Positions 55,779-64,000 of a DNA stretch of 64,000 bases are shown piece after piece. Position 1 is the first letter of the stretch, and the number at the start of each line of letters is the position of its first letter. The DNA is taken from positions 663,902 through 727,901 of the forward strand of contig CAJINV010000010.1 of the NCBI GenBank assembly GCA_905178155.1, in the 5' to 3' direction. The translations under genes and the position numbers were made by a program. A model generated the notes under the pieces. That model did not search any database, was not told the origin of the DNA, and saw nothing but the letters and a program-made list of their open reading frames with translations. Source of the DNA: Amoebophrya sp. A120. Taxonomy: Eukaryota; Sar; Dinophyceae; Syndiniales; Amoebophryaceae.

Positions 55779-56993
55779 ACTTGATTGTTCTGGGGAGATG
55801 AAGAAGCAAGTTGGCTTATCTCTGTTGTAGTCTACAGCGGAATGCTAGTAACTTGTGTGGCAATAAACGGGATGTTGTCGATGTTTTACTTTTCCTCACA
55901 CCGAAAGCGAGAGGACGACTACAGTGCTACATATTTTCACCATTCGCTCAACCACGGAACGAGTAGAAACTGAGAAAACACATTTCACTTTCACCACACG
56001 GATCAGATCTAGAAAGAATAAAAAAGACTCAGAAACGCAGGCGATCGTGGAACTTCTTTATCTGTGATCACGATTGAGGCCTTCATCTTCACTTTGAAAT
56101 CAAGTAGCCACAAACCTAAAATTTTTGTTAGTTTGTCCTGAAGAGCGGCAGTTTGATCTTCAAGTAGATCTGGATCCACTTACTCGCTCAAATCGATGCG
56201 AAACGAATACAACAGAGCCGAACATGATAGTCAGTTTCATGAACTCGTCACTTGACCTCGGAAACTATCACGCGCTGCAGCTGCGAGCAGCACGATTGTC
56301 TTTTTGTGCTTCAAATCCAACCATCGTGTTGTCGTGGCTGCCTAGTACGTGGGAGAGTTTCTACAGCTTCAGCCTACGAGTAAAATTATTGAAACCGATT
56401 TCTTATAGAGTCAGTCGATCGCTAGGGGGCGTCGACGCGCGCAGGTTATGCGCCTCTGTCCACAGTGAGTTCACTGTCACAAGTCAATCGTGAAAGGCAA
56501 GTGGGTGCTTCAAACTTGTTGTGAAAGGCAAGTGGGTGCTTCAAACTTGTTATGAAAGGCAAGTGGGTGCTGTATGTGAAAGGCAAGTGGGTGCTTCAAA
56601 CTTGTTGTGAAAGGCAATGCAAAAAGTCGACCGAAACAGCTATAAAATTAAATAATGTAATGGAAATAATGAAAAAGTGATTTACTTACACCTCAAAGAC
56701 AACGTCGGATCGGAATTCGGAATGATTTTGATCTGCTTCTTTTCTTGGGATAAAAGACGTGAAAAACATATAAAAATCGTATTTTCACGAAAACAAGTAA
56801 AGACAATTCTTAATCGACCGCTAGCGCACACGATGCCGGTCGGTTTCGGGACTGATTTATTTCAAGACTAGCTGCGAGATGAGAAAGAGAAAGCTACAAC
56901 TACATGATTGCACGATATAATTCTCGTCACTCGAAGCAAACACTTCGATCACGACTTTGATGTTGATGTCTTCTACTGCTACTTCTTCACACT
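55779..56993. other. Intergenic with 31-bp minisatellite
   Basis: Lies between the SerRS start and the stop of GH16 copy 4. Apart from the tandem repeat at 56490-56620 I see nothing distinctive. Confidence 0.45.
56490..56620. repeat. 31-bp tandem repeat, about four units
   Basis: The unit reads tgaaaggcaagtgggtgctt plus caaacttgttg. The third unit is shortened (lacks cttcaaacttg), and a fifth begins but breaks off at gaaaggcaatgc. Confidence 0.9.
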
Positions 56994-59900
56994 TCATTGC
57001 AAGCTCTCCAGCGTGACGCTCGCGGCAGTGACATCATACGCAGTGATATCCCATGAAAAAAACTGTTTCACTGTGATGATTTTGCAAGATCTGCATCACA
57101 AGTTTGCTACACATGACACTGAAAATTTGTCATGCGGGCTTCCAAAGGGAACACACGCTTACAAATCCAGTGTCTTGCGGGTGCAGCAAGACAAATAGTT
57201 TTGTGTTCCATTTTCTGCATCACAAGTTCACAGTGAAACAGTTTTTTCTTGCGATAAGTGAACGAGCGGATGTCAAAGTGCGGCATGATTCCCCCGTTCC
57301 GCTGCTTCCACTCTTTGTTCGACTCTGGATTGTTCAACACGTAGTCATTACACGCTCCACGGTTGGCCAGCCGCACGGCCTTCGCGTCTTGATGTTTGTC
57401 AATCACGAACTCCCCATCGTCCTTGTCATCGGGGTGCAGCGGTTTCCCACCCGGGCCCCCGACAAAATTGTCGCCCGCAAACTCCCCGCACAAGGTCGTG
57501 TTGATGATGTAGTACTGCACGTCGACGTCGCACTTGTTGATCGGGAAGATGATGTAGGGTTTCTCGTTTTGCAACACGAACTCTACCAGTTCCGCAGTGA
57601 TCTGCCCGTTGAACCTGCTGTCGATTTCCTCCCGGTATGAGAGTGCACAACTCCCCCTCCCTCTCATTTGTCATGCAAAAGCCCTACCTTACGCCTTGCC
57701 TCTTGGCACTGTTTGCATGACAAGTTCTGGCAGTCCAAATAGCACTGCACTCCTGTCCAAATTTGTCATGGAAAACCTGTATGCAGCTTGCTGACGCTTA
57801 TATTGCTGTTCATGCAATACAAATGAAGGGGAGGGGGTGGAGTTGTGCACTCTCATACCCGACTCCAAAACCACATCGCCGCAATGTCGTCGTCGAAGTA
57901 CATGGCGTAGACGCCCCCGTTATCAAGTGTAAAAGTGTCTGGGTCTGAAAGAATGCAACTTGTCATGCTGATTTTGGATTCTAGGTAAAAAAATCTGTAT
58001 TGCATGAGCAGCAAAGAGAGTCCAAGTTTTGCTACACGGAAAGACCATTTGTCATGCAGTATAGGCATCAGGAAGCCCTCACCAAATCTGTGATGCTAGG
58101 GCATGCATCACAGACATCAGGAGTCATGCAAAATGTGCATGACAAACCTGGCAATCTTCGAGACCCAGACATTTTTACAGTTGATACCCGTTTTGCTTGT
58201 TGAACTCCTCCCCCATCGGAATGCCGGCGGTCCCCGTGGCGCACCCCGCGTTCGGGCAATTTTTCTCCTCGACCGTTCCCCACCGCCCGCCGTAGTTGCA
58301 GTCATTGGTGTTGCGCGAAAAAGATTTTCCGCCGGGGCGGGTCCAAGGTGTGTACTTGTCCGGCAGCGGGTTCTGCTTCCCCGCCCACGGAAGCTTGCAC
58401 TCCGGGGACGTCGTGCAAGGCCTTGTACGCACGCCCTCCGCGTTTAGCTTGCCGTCGTTGCGGTCCTTGCACGGACTGGCGTGCAGGGTGGACAGGCCCT
58501 CCTGTTCCAATATTGCAAGGAAAAATCCCCCCTCCCCATATCAAAACGAAATTTCTGACGCTGGATTTGTGTACACAAATAATCAGCTTTGTATTGCAGG
58601 AAGGCATTCCGCCCAGAGCCCCAGGGTAGGTAGGGGCGTATGGGTCTAGTTGCTCAGCATGGCAAACGGCTCCCCTTTAAGCCCACCAGCATGACAAATC
58701 GCTTCCCTAATAAGGCGGAAGCTTCTGCCCTTGTCGTCTTGCAAGACGCATTTGATTTGTGACCTCAAATCAGCAACACAAATTTTCGGAAACATAGGTT
58801 TTCAATATGGGGAGCAGGGGGGATTTTCCATTTTGATATCCAAATTGACGTGTTCCATGATGTCGATCTCCATCCCGGCGGGCCAGGTGGTGTATTACGG
58901 TGAAAAATGCCCCCACCCCGAAAATTGAAATAATTTCTGATGCGAAGTTTCCAAATGAAAACTGTTTGTCTTGCCTGAAAGGACTAACTATGAATCTTTC
59001 TGGTGCAGGGTCTAGTCGTATAGTACAGCATCGCTTGCATGACATGCGCCCCCCTTGCTGGGATCTTTTGCAATACAGATTTTTGCTCTTCACGACTGAA
59101 AATCTGTGATGCTGATACATGCAACACGGCGAGTGTTTCCCTTGAAAAGGTTTGCAATACAAATGCTCCCAAGTTCTGGGGCGGGGGGGGGCATTTTTCA
59201 TTGTAATATGGTGCCCGGATGGTTCTCGCCGTGGTTCGTCCACAGGGCCGGCCAGGTGCCCAGCCCCGCCGGCATGGCCAGCACGTCGACAAACGCAATC
59301 GACTTTTTCGGCAGCGGTTTCACCGTGGTGAGACGGACAGATTGGCGGACTGACTTTCCCTGCCACTCGTCGTCAACCAGGGTGCGGAGGATTTTTTTGT
59401 TCGCGGAAGTGGCAACTGGGTCGTCGATCACCTGAACCAACTTTTTCTTCATGTCTTCAGTCAGCTTGTAGTTGACCGGCCCGTTTGTCGGATCGCCTTC
59501 TTTATTGTAGTGCTCAAAGCACTCGGGGGACACGAAATTCTCCGGCCCACAATCGAAAAGCGTCGTAAAAACTTGACTTCCGGACGTGGTGAGCTGGGTA
59601 TTAGTAGTAGTACCCGGACCAGTACTTCCGTTTGACGAAGGAGCAAGTGTCGAATCTTCAGTCGGTGGAGCATCGGTTGCAACCCATGGAGTTGTACCAG
59701 GGCAGGCTTCTTTTTGTTCCTTCTGCAAGAAATTTGCGGTAGATGGTCCAGCTCGCAGCGGCGTCGTCGTGTCACTTTCATCTACCGCACTCGTTGTGCT
59801 GGAAGTAGGGGGCTTGTTCATCTTCATTCCCATTTTGTGTAGAAAAGACGAGCCCCCCTTTTGAAGTGCTGCGCCGTTCTTGGGGGTCATAGTTTTCTTG

Positions 59901-60130
59901 CGCTGGGTCTGTTGATAAAAATTCGTCGTGCTGCTCTTCTTCGTATCTACCAACTTCCGATCATTTTTCCCGGCCGCAGCATGGGTCATCTTCGTCCCCA
60001 CGGAGACCGAAGGATTTGTTCCGAGCAGTACAGCTGCCGCTGCCCATGATGTCGTGGAGGTGCTGCGACAGAGAGAAATAGATTGCGTCATCCTGATGTG
60101 CACTAGAAGCGTGGTCAGGGTCACCAGCAC
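56994..60130 (-). CDS. GH16-like secreted beta-glucanase (copy 4, divergent)
   Basis: Six exons (59209-60130, 58839-58892, 58187-58511, 57858-57920, 57257-57635, 56994-57046). The N-terminus (MLVTLTTLLVHIRMTQSISL) with a nearby hydrophobic stretch (WAAAAVLLGTNP) is a plausible secretion signal, followed by a Ser/Thr/Pro-rich linker. The domain starts FDCGPENFVSPECFEHYN and has LGTWPALWTNHGE. Across elements E3 and D8 the catalytic part reads YTTWPAGMEIDIMEHVNLD, the classical GH16 E-I-D-I-M-E motif. Later blocks are FNKQNG-VYAMYFDDDIAAMWFWS, PYIIFPINKCDVDVQYYIIN and CGEFAGDNF, the last shared with copies 1-3. The final exon adds AYDVTAASVTLESLQ. It is the most diverged copy and sits apart from the others, beyond GH81 and SerRS. 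Confidence 0.8.
57047..57256. mobile_element. Intronic element, family G (copy G3)
   Basis: Perfect flanks agtga. Ends tatcccatgaaaaaaactgt and acagttttttcttgcgata. Removal gives FDIRSFTAYDVTAAS, reaching the stop codon. Confidence 0.9.
57636..57857. mobile_element. Intronic element, family I (copy I2)
   Basis: Ends tatgagagtgcacaactccc and ggagttgtgcactctcata are a perfect 18-base inverted repeat. Flanks cccgg and cccga. Removal joins AAMWFWS to REEIDSR. Confidence 0.9.
57921..58186. mobile_element. Intronic element, family A (copy A13)
   Basis: Perfect flanks cccgt. Nearly identical along its whole length to A2 at 4318-4579, in the same orientation, 53 kb away. Confidence 0.92.
58512..58838. 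mobile_element. Intronic element, family D (copy D8)
   Basis: Perfect flanks tccaa. Ends tattgcaaggaaaaatcccc and ggggggattttccattttgata. Interior resembles the reverse complement of D1 and D5, so family D also inserts in both orientations. Confidence 0.9.
58893..59208. mobile_element. Intronic element, family E (copy E3)
   Basis: Perfect flanks tggtg. Ends tattacggtgaaaaatgccc and gggcatttttcattgtaata. Lies 54 bp upstream (gene sense) of D8, so the exon with the catalytic motif is a 54-bp island between two elements. Confidence 0.9.
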
Positions 60131-60359
60131 AAAAGCTTAATATTTCCTGAAACGAAGTTCAAGTTTCCGACGGTAGAAGGGGTAGTCGTGAAAGAATGTC
60201 TTGTTGGGAGAACGAGCTTTTTAGAATAAAAATAGTCGTATTCGTTTAAACCTTTGTAAGAAGCCAAAGACGAAAGACCTGAGTTGCGGTTTGAATCAAA
60301 TACTCGTGCGTTTCGGGGAGATTTGTGTGAAAGAGGTTCTTGCAAGAACGCGTACGCAC

Positions 60360-61425
60360 CTACGAACGACGAACAAATCACTGTGGACGACAAAGCACAC
60401 GAATCTTCTGGCGCACGCACCAACCAACGACGAACAAACCCCTGGAAGCGGCTGGGTCGGAAGGTCGGCCGCCACTTGGCATGGCAGTGGGGCGCCCCAC
60501 AAGGCGGCGCGCCGCCGGTTTCTGGGTCTGCGCGGCAGGGGCGCGGGGGCGGGTTGTGGGCGCCATGCATCAGGGGAACGTGGCGGGCGCCCCCCCGCCG
60601 CGGTGGGAATATTGCCCTGCGCCGGCTGCCTCGATCTTTCGGCCAAGGCTTCGAACACGCCCCCCAGGGAGGCCCACTCCCCAGGCCCAGGAGCGCGGCG
60701 GCTACAATTATGGCCGCGAAGCTGATCCCAGCTTTTGGCCCCGGCATCACGCTGCAGGGGCGCACAGAGCCGCAGACCACCTCGGGAGCCCCGGAAGGCG
60801 TGCTCGCCTGCAGCCAGTGTTGTGGCGCTGCTGTCAGGTTGGGGGAACTGCAGCCAGGCAGGCTCCTGGCGCAAGGGCGCCACACTCGTCAGGCCACGTT
60901 CGTCCGCGTCTTTTGCAATTATTTTGGTGCGCGGAAGCCGCGCCCCCCAGGTTGTGGGATTCCTTCGCAGACTCCCCGCACCCGCTCCGCGGCACCACTG
61001 CGAAGGCCCAGGCATGTTGGTTCGCCAGGGCCTTGTCGCTGCCGATCCATTTCTTGCGGCGCGGCAAAGAAATGGCGCCTCCTTCTGTGGTGCATGGCCT
61101 CGGCATTCCCAGACCGCATCACGCGCGGGCAGTGTCACGCTAGGTCTGTTACTAGCCACATCGCAGCGTCGGCCTTTCTTTAGGAATTGCCGTGACGTGC
61201 GCTAGCTTGGTTCTTTGCCTGTCCCCTGGCCTCATGGCCACAGGTCAGCAGTCAGGCACACTGCTGCGAGAGGGCAAAGCATCCTTTCTACTTTCAAGTA
61301 GCGGCGGAGCAAAAAATATCTTGAACGAAATTTTTTTAGAAGCTTTTGCAGCCGCTATAGCACGCACCAACCAACGACGAACAAATCACTGTGGACGACA
61401 AAGCAGACGAATCTTCAGGCGAAAG
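60360..61425. repeat. Direct repeats flanking a GC-rich block
   Basis: A unit containing acgaacaaatcactgtggac and gcacgcaccaaccaacgacg occurs at about 60362-60445 (parts in changed order) and 61361-61425. Between them, roughly 60440-61200, the DNA is far richer in G and C than anything else in the window, with open frames on both strands and no recognisable protein. Confidence 0.65.
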
Positions 61426-61870
61426 TAGTGGACGATACGTTTACAGACTGGCGTAGGTTGGATTTTTTGACAGACTGAACGAATGTTGTAGTACATTGGA
61501 CGGATATTTACGAACGACAAGCTTATTTGCTCTACTTCATGCCAGGAGACTATGCTTGGTCAACATGTAGCATTACGAACAAAAACTTTTGGTACCAAAA
61601 ATCAAACAGTGCATCAAAATATTGCCCTGTTCTGCCGCAAGAAGGAGCGTCATTTTGAACTTCCTTTTCCTCCTTTTCGACGTAGTCGCAATAAAAATAG
61701 AGAGTGACCCGGCCGGTGGGGTTGGTCATAGCATGCGGGAAAAAGTGAAAATTTGCGACTTTTGTTCTAAGACGACCTGACTCAACTTGAAAAGTTGACT
61801 TTTTTTTTGAAAAGCAAAAGAGCAGAAAAAAAAGAAACAACCTGAGAAAATCGCTGGAAGTTGTGCAGGA
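61426..61870. other. No gene seen
   Basis: Transition between the GC-rich block and the first minisatellite. It has T- and A-runs near 61800-61840 and no supported coding sequence. Confidence 0.4.
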
Positions 61871-61875
61871 TCTAC

Positions 61876-62160
61876 CGCGCGCGCGCGCGCGTTTTACCGG
61901 ATTCGGCTTGGCTTTTTTTGCAAGTTTTCCCGGATTTGCCAAATTCATCAGCTTCACCAGCTTCACCAGCTTCGCCAACTTTCTCGGATTTGCGAAATTT
62001 GGCAAATTCATCAGCTTCACCAGCTTCGCCAGCTTTCTCGGATTTCTGAAATTTGGCAAATTCATCAGCTTCACCAGCTTCACCAGCTTCGCCGACTTCG
62101 GAAATGACCGGGGCCCGTGTGTTTTGTTTGACGCGCGCGCGCGCGTTTTACAGGATTCTA
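61876..62160. repeat. Minisatellite framed by two CG runs
   Basis: Two alternating CG runs (about 61877-61892 and 62132-62145), each followed by ttttac and ggattc, bound a block with three or more units of about 50 bp (aaattcatcagcttcaccag plus cttcgccagctttctcgga). The frame on one strand is rich in Ala/Ser/Pro and on the other in Lys/Leu, as expected for a simple repeat. Confidence 0.85.
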
Positions 62161-62980
62161 CCTCTGCCGCCTGTAGGTGGCGTGTTTCTGTTTCGTGTTG
62201 TGTCTGCTAGACAAGAAATACAAGGCGCGAACGAAGAAACAACGGGCAAGCAGACAGGGCCGAGACAAACGACAGACCGAGGGCGATCCTACGGAGCGAA
62301 CGGCAGACCGAGGCTGATCCTTTGTAGCGAACTGCAGACCGAGGCTGGTCTTCTGTAGCGAGCGGCAGACCGAGGCGGACCCTCTGAAGCGAGCGACAGA
62401 CTGCGACGGGTTCCGTGTATGTTTATATGCTTGCTGGTCAGACAAGGGGGCGCCACCGGCCGACCCAGCGACCCGGCACAGAACACAAAACAAAAAACGA
62501 AGGCGCTGAGGCACTCGGGCCCGCTTTCCACGCGCTTGGGGGCGCCGGTGCGCAACGAGGCGCCCCAGCCTCTTACTCTTGGGCGTGCTCTACAAACAAA
62601 GGATCTACCTGCGTAGCGCGGTTCGCTCATCGCCGCGGTTGTCAGGTCTCATTATCCTCGTGTGTCAAAGTTCGGAGGCCTTCAGGCATAGCACACAGGA
62701 CCACCTGCATGGCGTAGATACGTCCACGCCACAAGTGTCCACCTGTGTAAGTATTCAGAAAAGAAGTGCAGGCGTGGAAGCAGGAAAGCCCGCTTGCCAC
62801 TGTTGCACATAGCTCACTCAGAGGCCTTCATAGCAGAGAGGCGCACTCACATAGAGCCACCCGGCCGGCGCGAGTCGCTCATCGCCGCGGGTAGTGGTTC
62901 CGTGTTTGCAAGTACTCAGAAAGGCCGCGGCGGAGCAGGCTTCCCCTTTGATATCAGCGCCCGTCGGTTCCGACCCCGAT
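62161..62980. other. Repeat-derived DNA, no supported gene
   Basis: Contains four spaced copies of a short block (gcgaRcggcagaccgaggc and relatives, about 62275-62400). Frames are open on both strands but compositionally biased. Confidence 0.5.
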
Positions 62981-62999
62981 GGGCCATCCCCCTCCTCAG

Positions 63000-63360
63000 A
63001 GGGTTCATCCTGCTCGGCCATCTCCCGGGATTTTTGGCAAACTCCGTCGGGCCCTCTATGTCAGCGCCCGTCGATTTTATTTGTCTCCTCCTTTATATCA
63101 CCGCCCGTCGTTTCCGACCCAGATGGGCCATCCCCCTCCTCAAAGGGTTCATCCTGATCGGCCATCTTCCGCGATTTTTGACAAAGTCCGTCGGATCCTT
63201 CACGAGCTCCGTCCTGCTTCCGAGATTTTTCCCAGAGGGTTCATCCTGATCGGCCATCTTCCGGGATTTTGGACAAAGTCCGGCGGATCCTTCACGAGCA
63301 CCATCCTGCTTCCGAGATTTTTGACAAAGTCCGGCGGTCCCGCGTCCAGCTTTTTCCAAC
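63000..63360. repeat. Interspersed 38-bp repeat
   Basis: A block ccatcttccgggatttttga followed by caaagtccgtcggatcc recurs at about 63018, 63161, 63252, 63313 (shortened) and again at 63916, past the next tandem array. Confidence 0.8.
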
Positions 63361-63910
63361 TTTAAAAGGGGGAATGGAGGCGGTCCGGCGGCCAATTTTC
63401 TCCAAGTCCAGAAGGGGGGATGGAGGTGGTCGGATTCTTTCCAACTTTAAAAGGGGGAATGGAGACGGTCCGGCGGCCAGGTTTGTCCAAATATAAAAGG
63501 GGGAATGGGGGCGGTCCCGCGTACAACTTTCCCCAAATTTAAAAGGGGGAATGGAGACGGTCCCGCGTCCAGCTTTTTCCAACTTTAAAAGGGGGAATGG
63601 AGACGGCCCGGCGGCCAATTTTCTCCAAGTCCAGAAGGGGGGACGGAGGTGGTCGGATTTTTTCCAACTTTAAAAGGGGGAATGGAGACGGTCCGGCGGC
63701 CAGGTTTGTCCAAATATAAAAGGGGGAATGGGGGCGGTCCCGCGTCCAGCTTTCTCCAAGTTTAAAAGGGGGAATGGAGGCGGTCCCGCGTCCAACTTTT
63801 TCCAACTTTAAAAGGGGGAATGGAGACGGTCCGGCTGCCAATTTTCTCCAACTCTAAAAGGGGGAATGGAGACGGTCCGACGGCCAATTTTCTCCAACCC
63901 TAAAAGGGGG
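63361..63910. repeat. 46-bp tandem array with higher-order structure
   Basis: About 13 units of a 43-49 bp repeat built on ctttaaaagggggaatggag plus acggtcc. A five-unit block starting at 63412 recurs from 63637, giving a higher-order period of about 225 bp. Not coding in any convincing way. Confidence 0.9.
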
Positions 63911-64000
63911 ACGGGCCATCTTCCGGGATTTTTGACAAAGTCCGTCGGATCCCACACGGGGCCCATCCTGTTTTCGGGATTTTTGGCACCCCCCTCCTCA

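Noticed and set aside
60284-61205. Several long overlapping frames on both strands
   Set aside because: High GC removes stop codons from all frames; the products are Pro/Arg/Ala-rich and none has domain-like content.
61926-62095. Repeated short DNA blocks resembling a CRISPR array
   Set aside because: The units are contiguous and have no unique spacers of even length; this is a minisatellite in a eukaryotic genome.
1-64000. tRNA genes
   Set aside because: Sites such as gattcgaattt near 7123 and gattcgaact near 36113 resemble a T-loop but have no acceptor stem or D-arm around them; the latter lies within a family A element.
1-64000. Dinoflagellate spliced-leader sequence at gene starts
   Set aside because: I looked for the conserved 22-base leader in either orientation and did not see it in the genomic sequence, though this does not exclude trans-splicing.

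Overview
The window is nuclear DNA of a eukaryote, most likely an alveolate protist. The sequence itself shows spliced protein-coding genes, a eukaryotic-type ribosomal protein L3, a cytosolic-type seryl-tRNA synthetase full of low-complexity insertions, several secreted beta-glucanase-like proteins, and every gene I can support reading on the minus strand (long one-way gene arrays are typical of dinoflagellates). Its most striking property is a swarm of about 52 short inverted-repeat elements sitting inside genes as introns. Introner-type elements in non-canonical introns have been reported for the parasitic dinoflagellate Amoebophrya (Syndiniales), so that lineage is my best guess; this is inference from features, not from a database match.

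Layout, left to right (all genes minus strand): a Ser/Thr-rich protein running off the left edge (1-3008); a short coiled-coil protein (3964-5256); a repeat-rich zone with zinc-ribbon-like small reading frames (5.3-7.7 kb); RPL3 with three ordinary GT-AG introns (8828-10665); a large secretory protein ending in an FkbM-type methyltransferase domain (11653-17987); a 1.2 kb transposon-like element with about 190 bp terminal inverted repeats (18507-19710); a putative secreted PI3K/HipA-like kinase (20044-23679); an Ala-rich coiled-coil protein (about 24590-27316); then a glucanase cluster: GH16-like genes at 28484-31579, 32713-38100 and 38949-41201, a broken GH16 5' part at 41556-42521, a GH81 endo-1,3-beta-glucanase (45147-51480), seryl-tRNA synthetase (52417-55778) and another GH16-like gene (56994-60130). 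The right end (60.3-64 kb) changes character: a GC-rich block between direct repeats, CpG runs, and dense minisatellites.

The intronic elements fall into at least 13 terminal-repeat families (called A to M here), 109-510 bp long. They nearly always start TAT and end ATA, are flanked by 5-bp direct repeats (35 of 52 perfect by my reading), and the host reading frame is restored exactly when the element plus one repeat copy is removed. The junctions therefore follow the insertion footprint and not GT-AG, whereas RPL3, which has no elements, keeps GT-AG. Families with unrelated ends share an internal 9-base motif (TTGTNATGC and variants), which points to one common machinery. I found none of these elements between genes.

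Functionally, the 28-60 kb cluster would provide secreted enzymes acting on beta-1,3-glucan (four GH16-like copies and one GH81), together with a secreted kinase-like protein and a secretory methyltransferase. Whether the glucan target is the parasite's own wall, a host wall or storage glucan cannot be read from the sequence.
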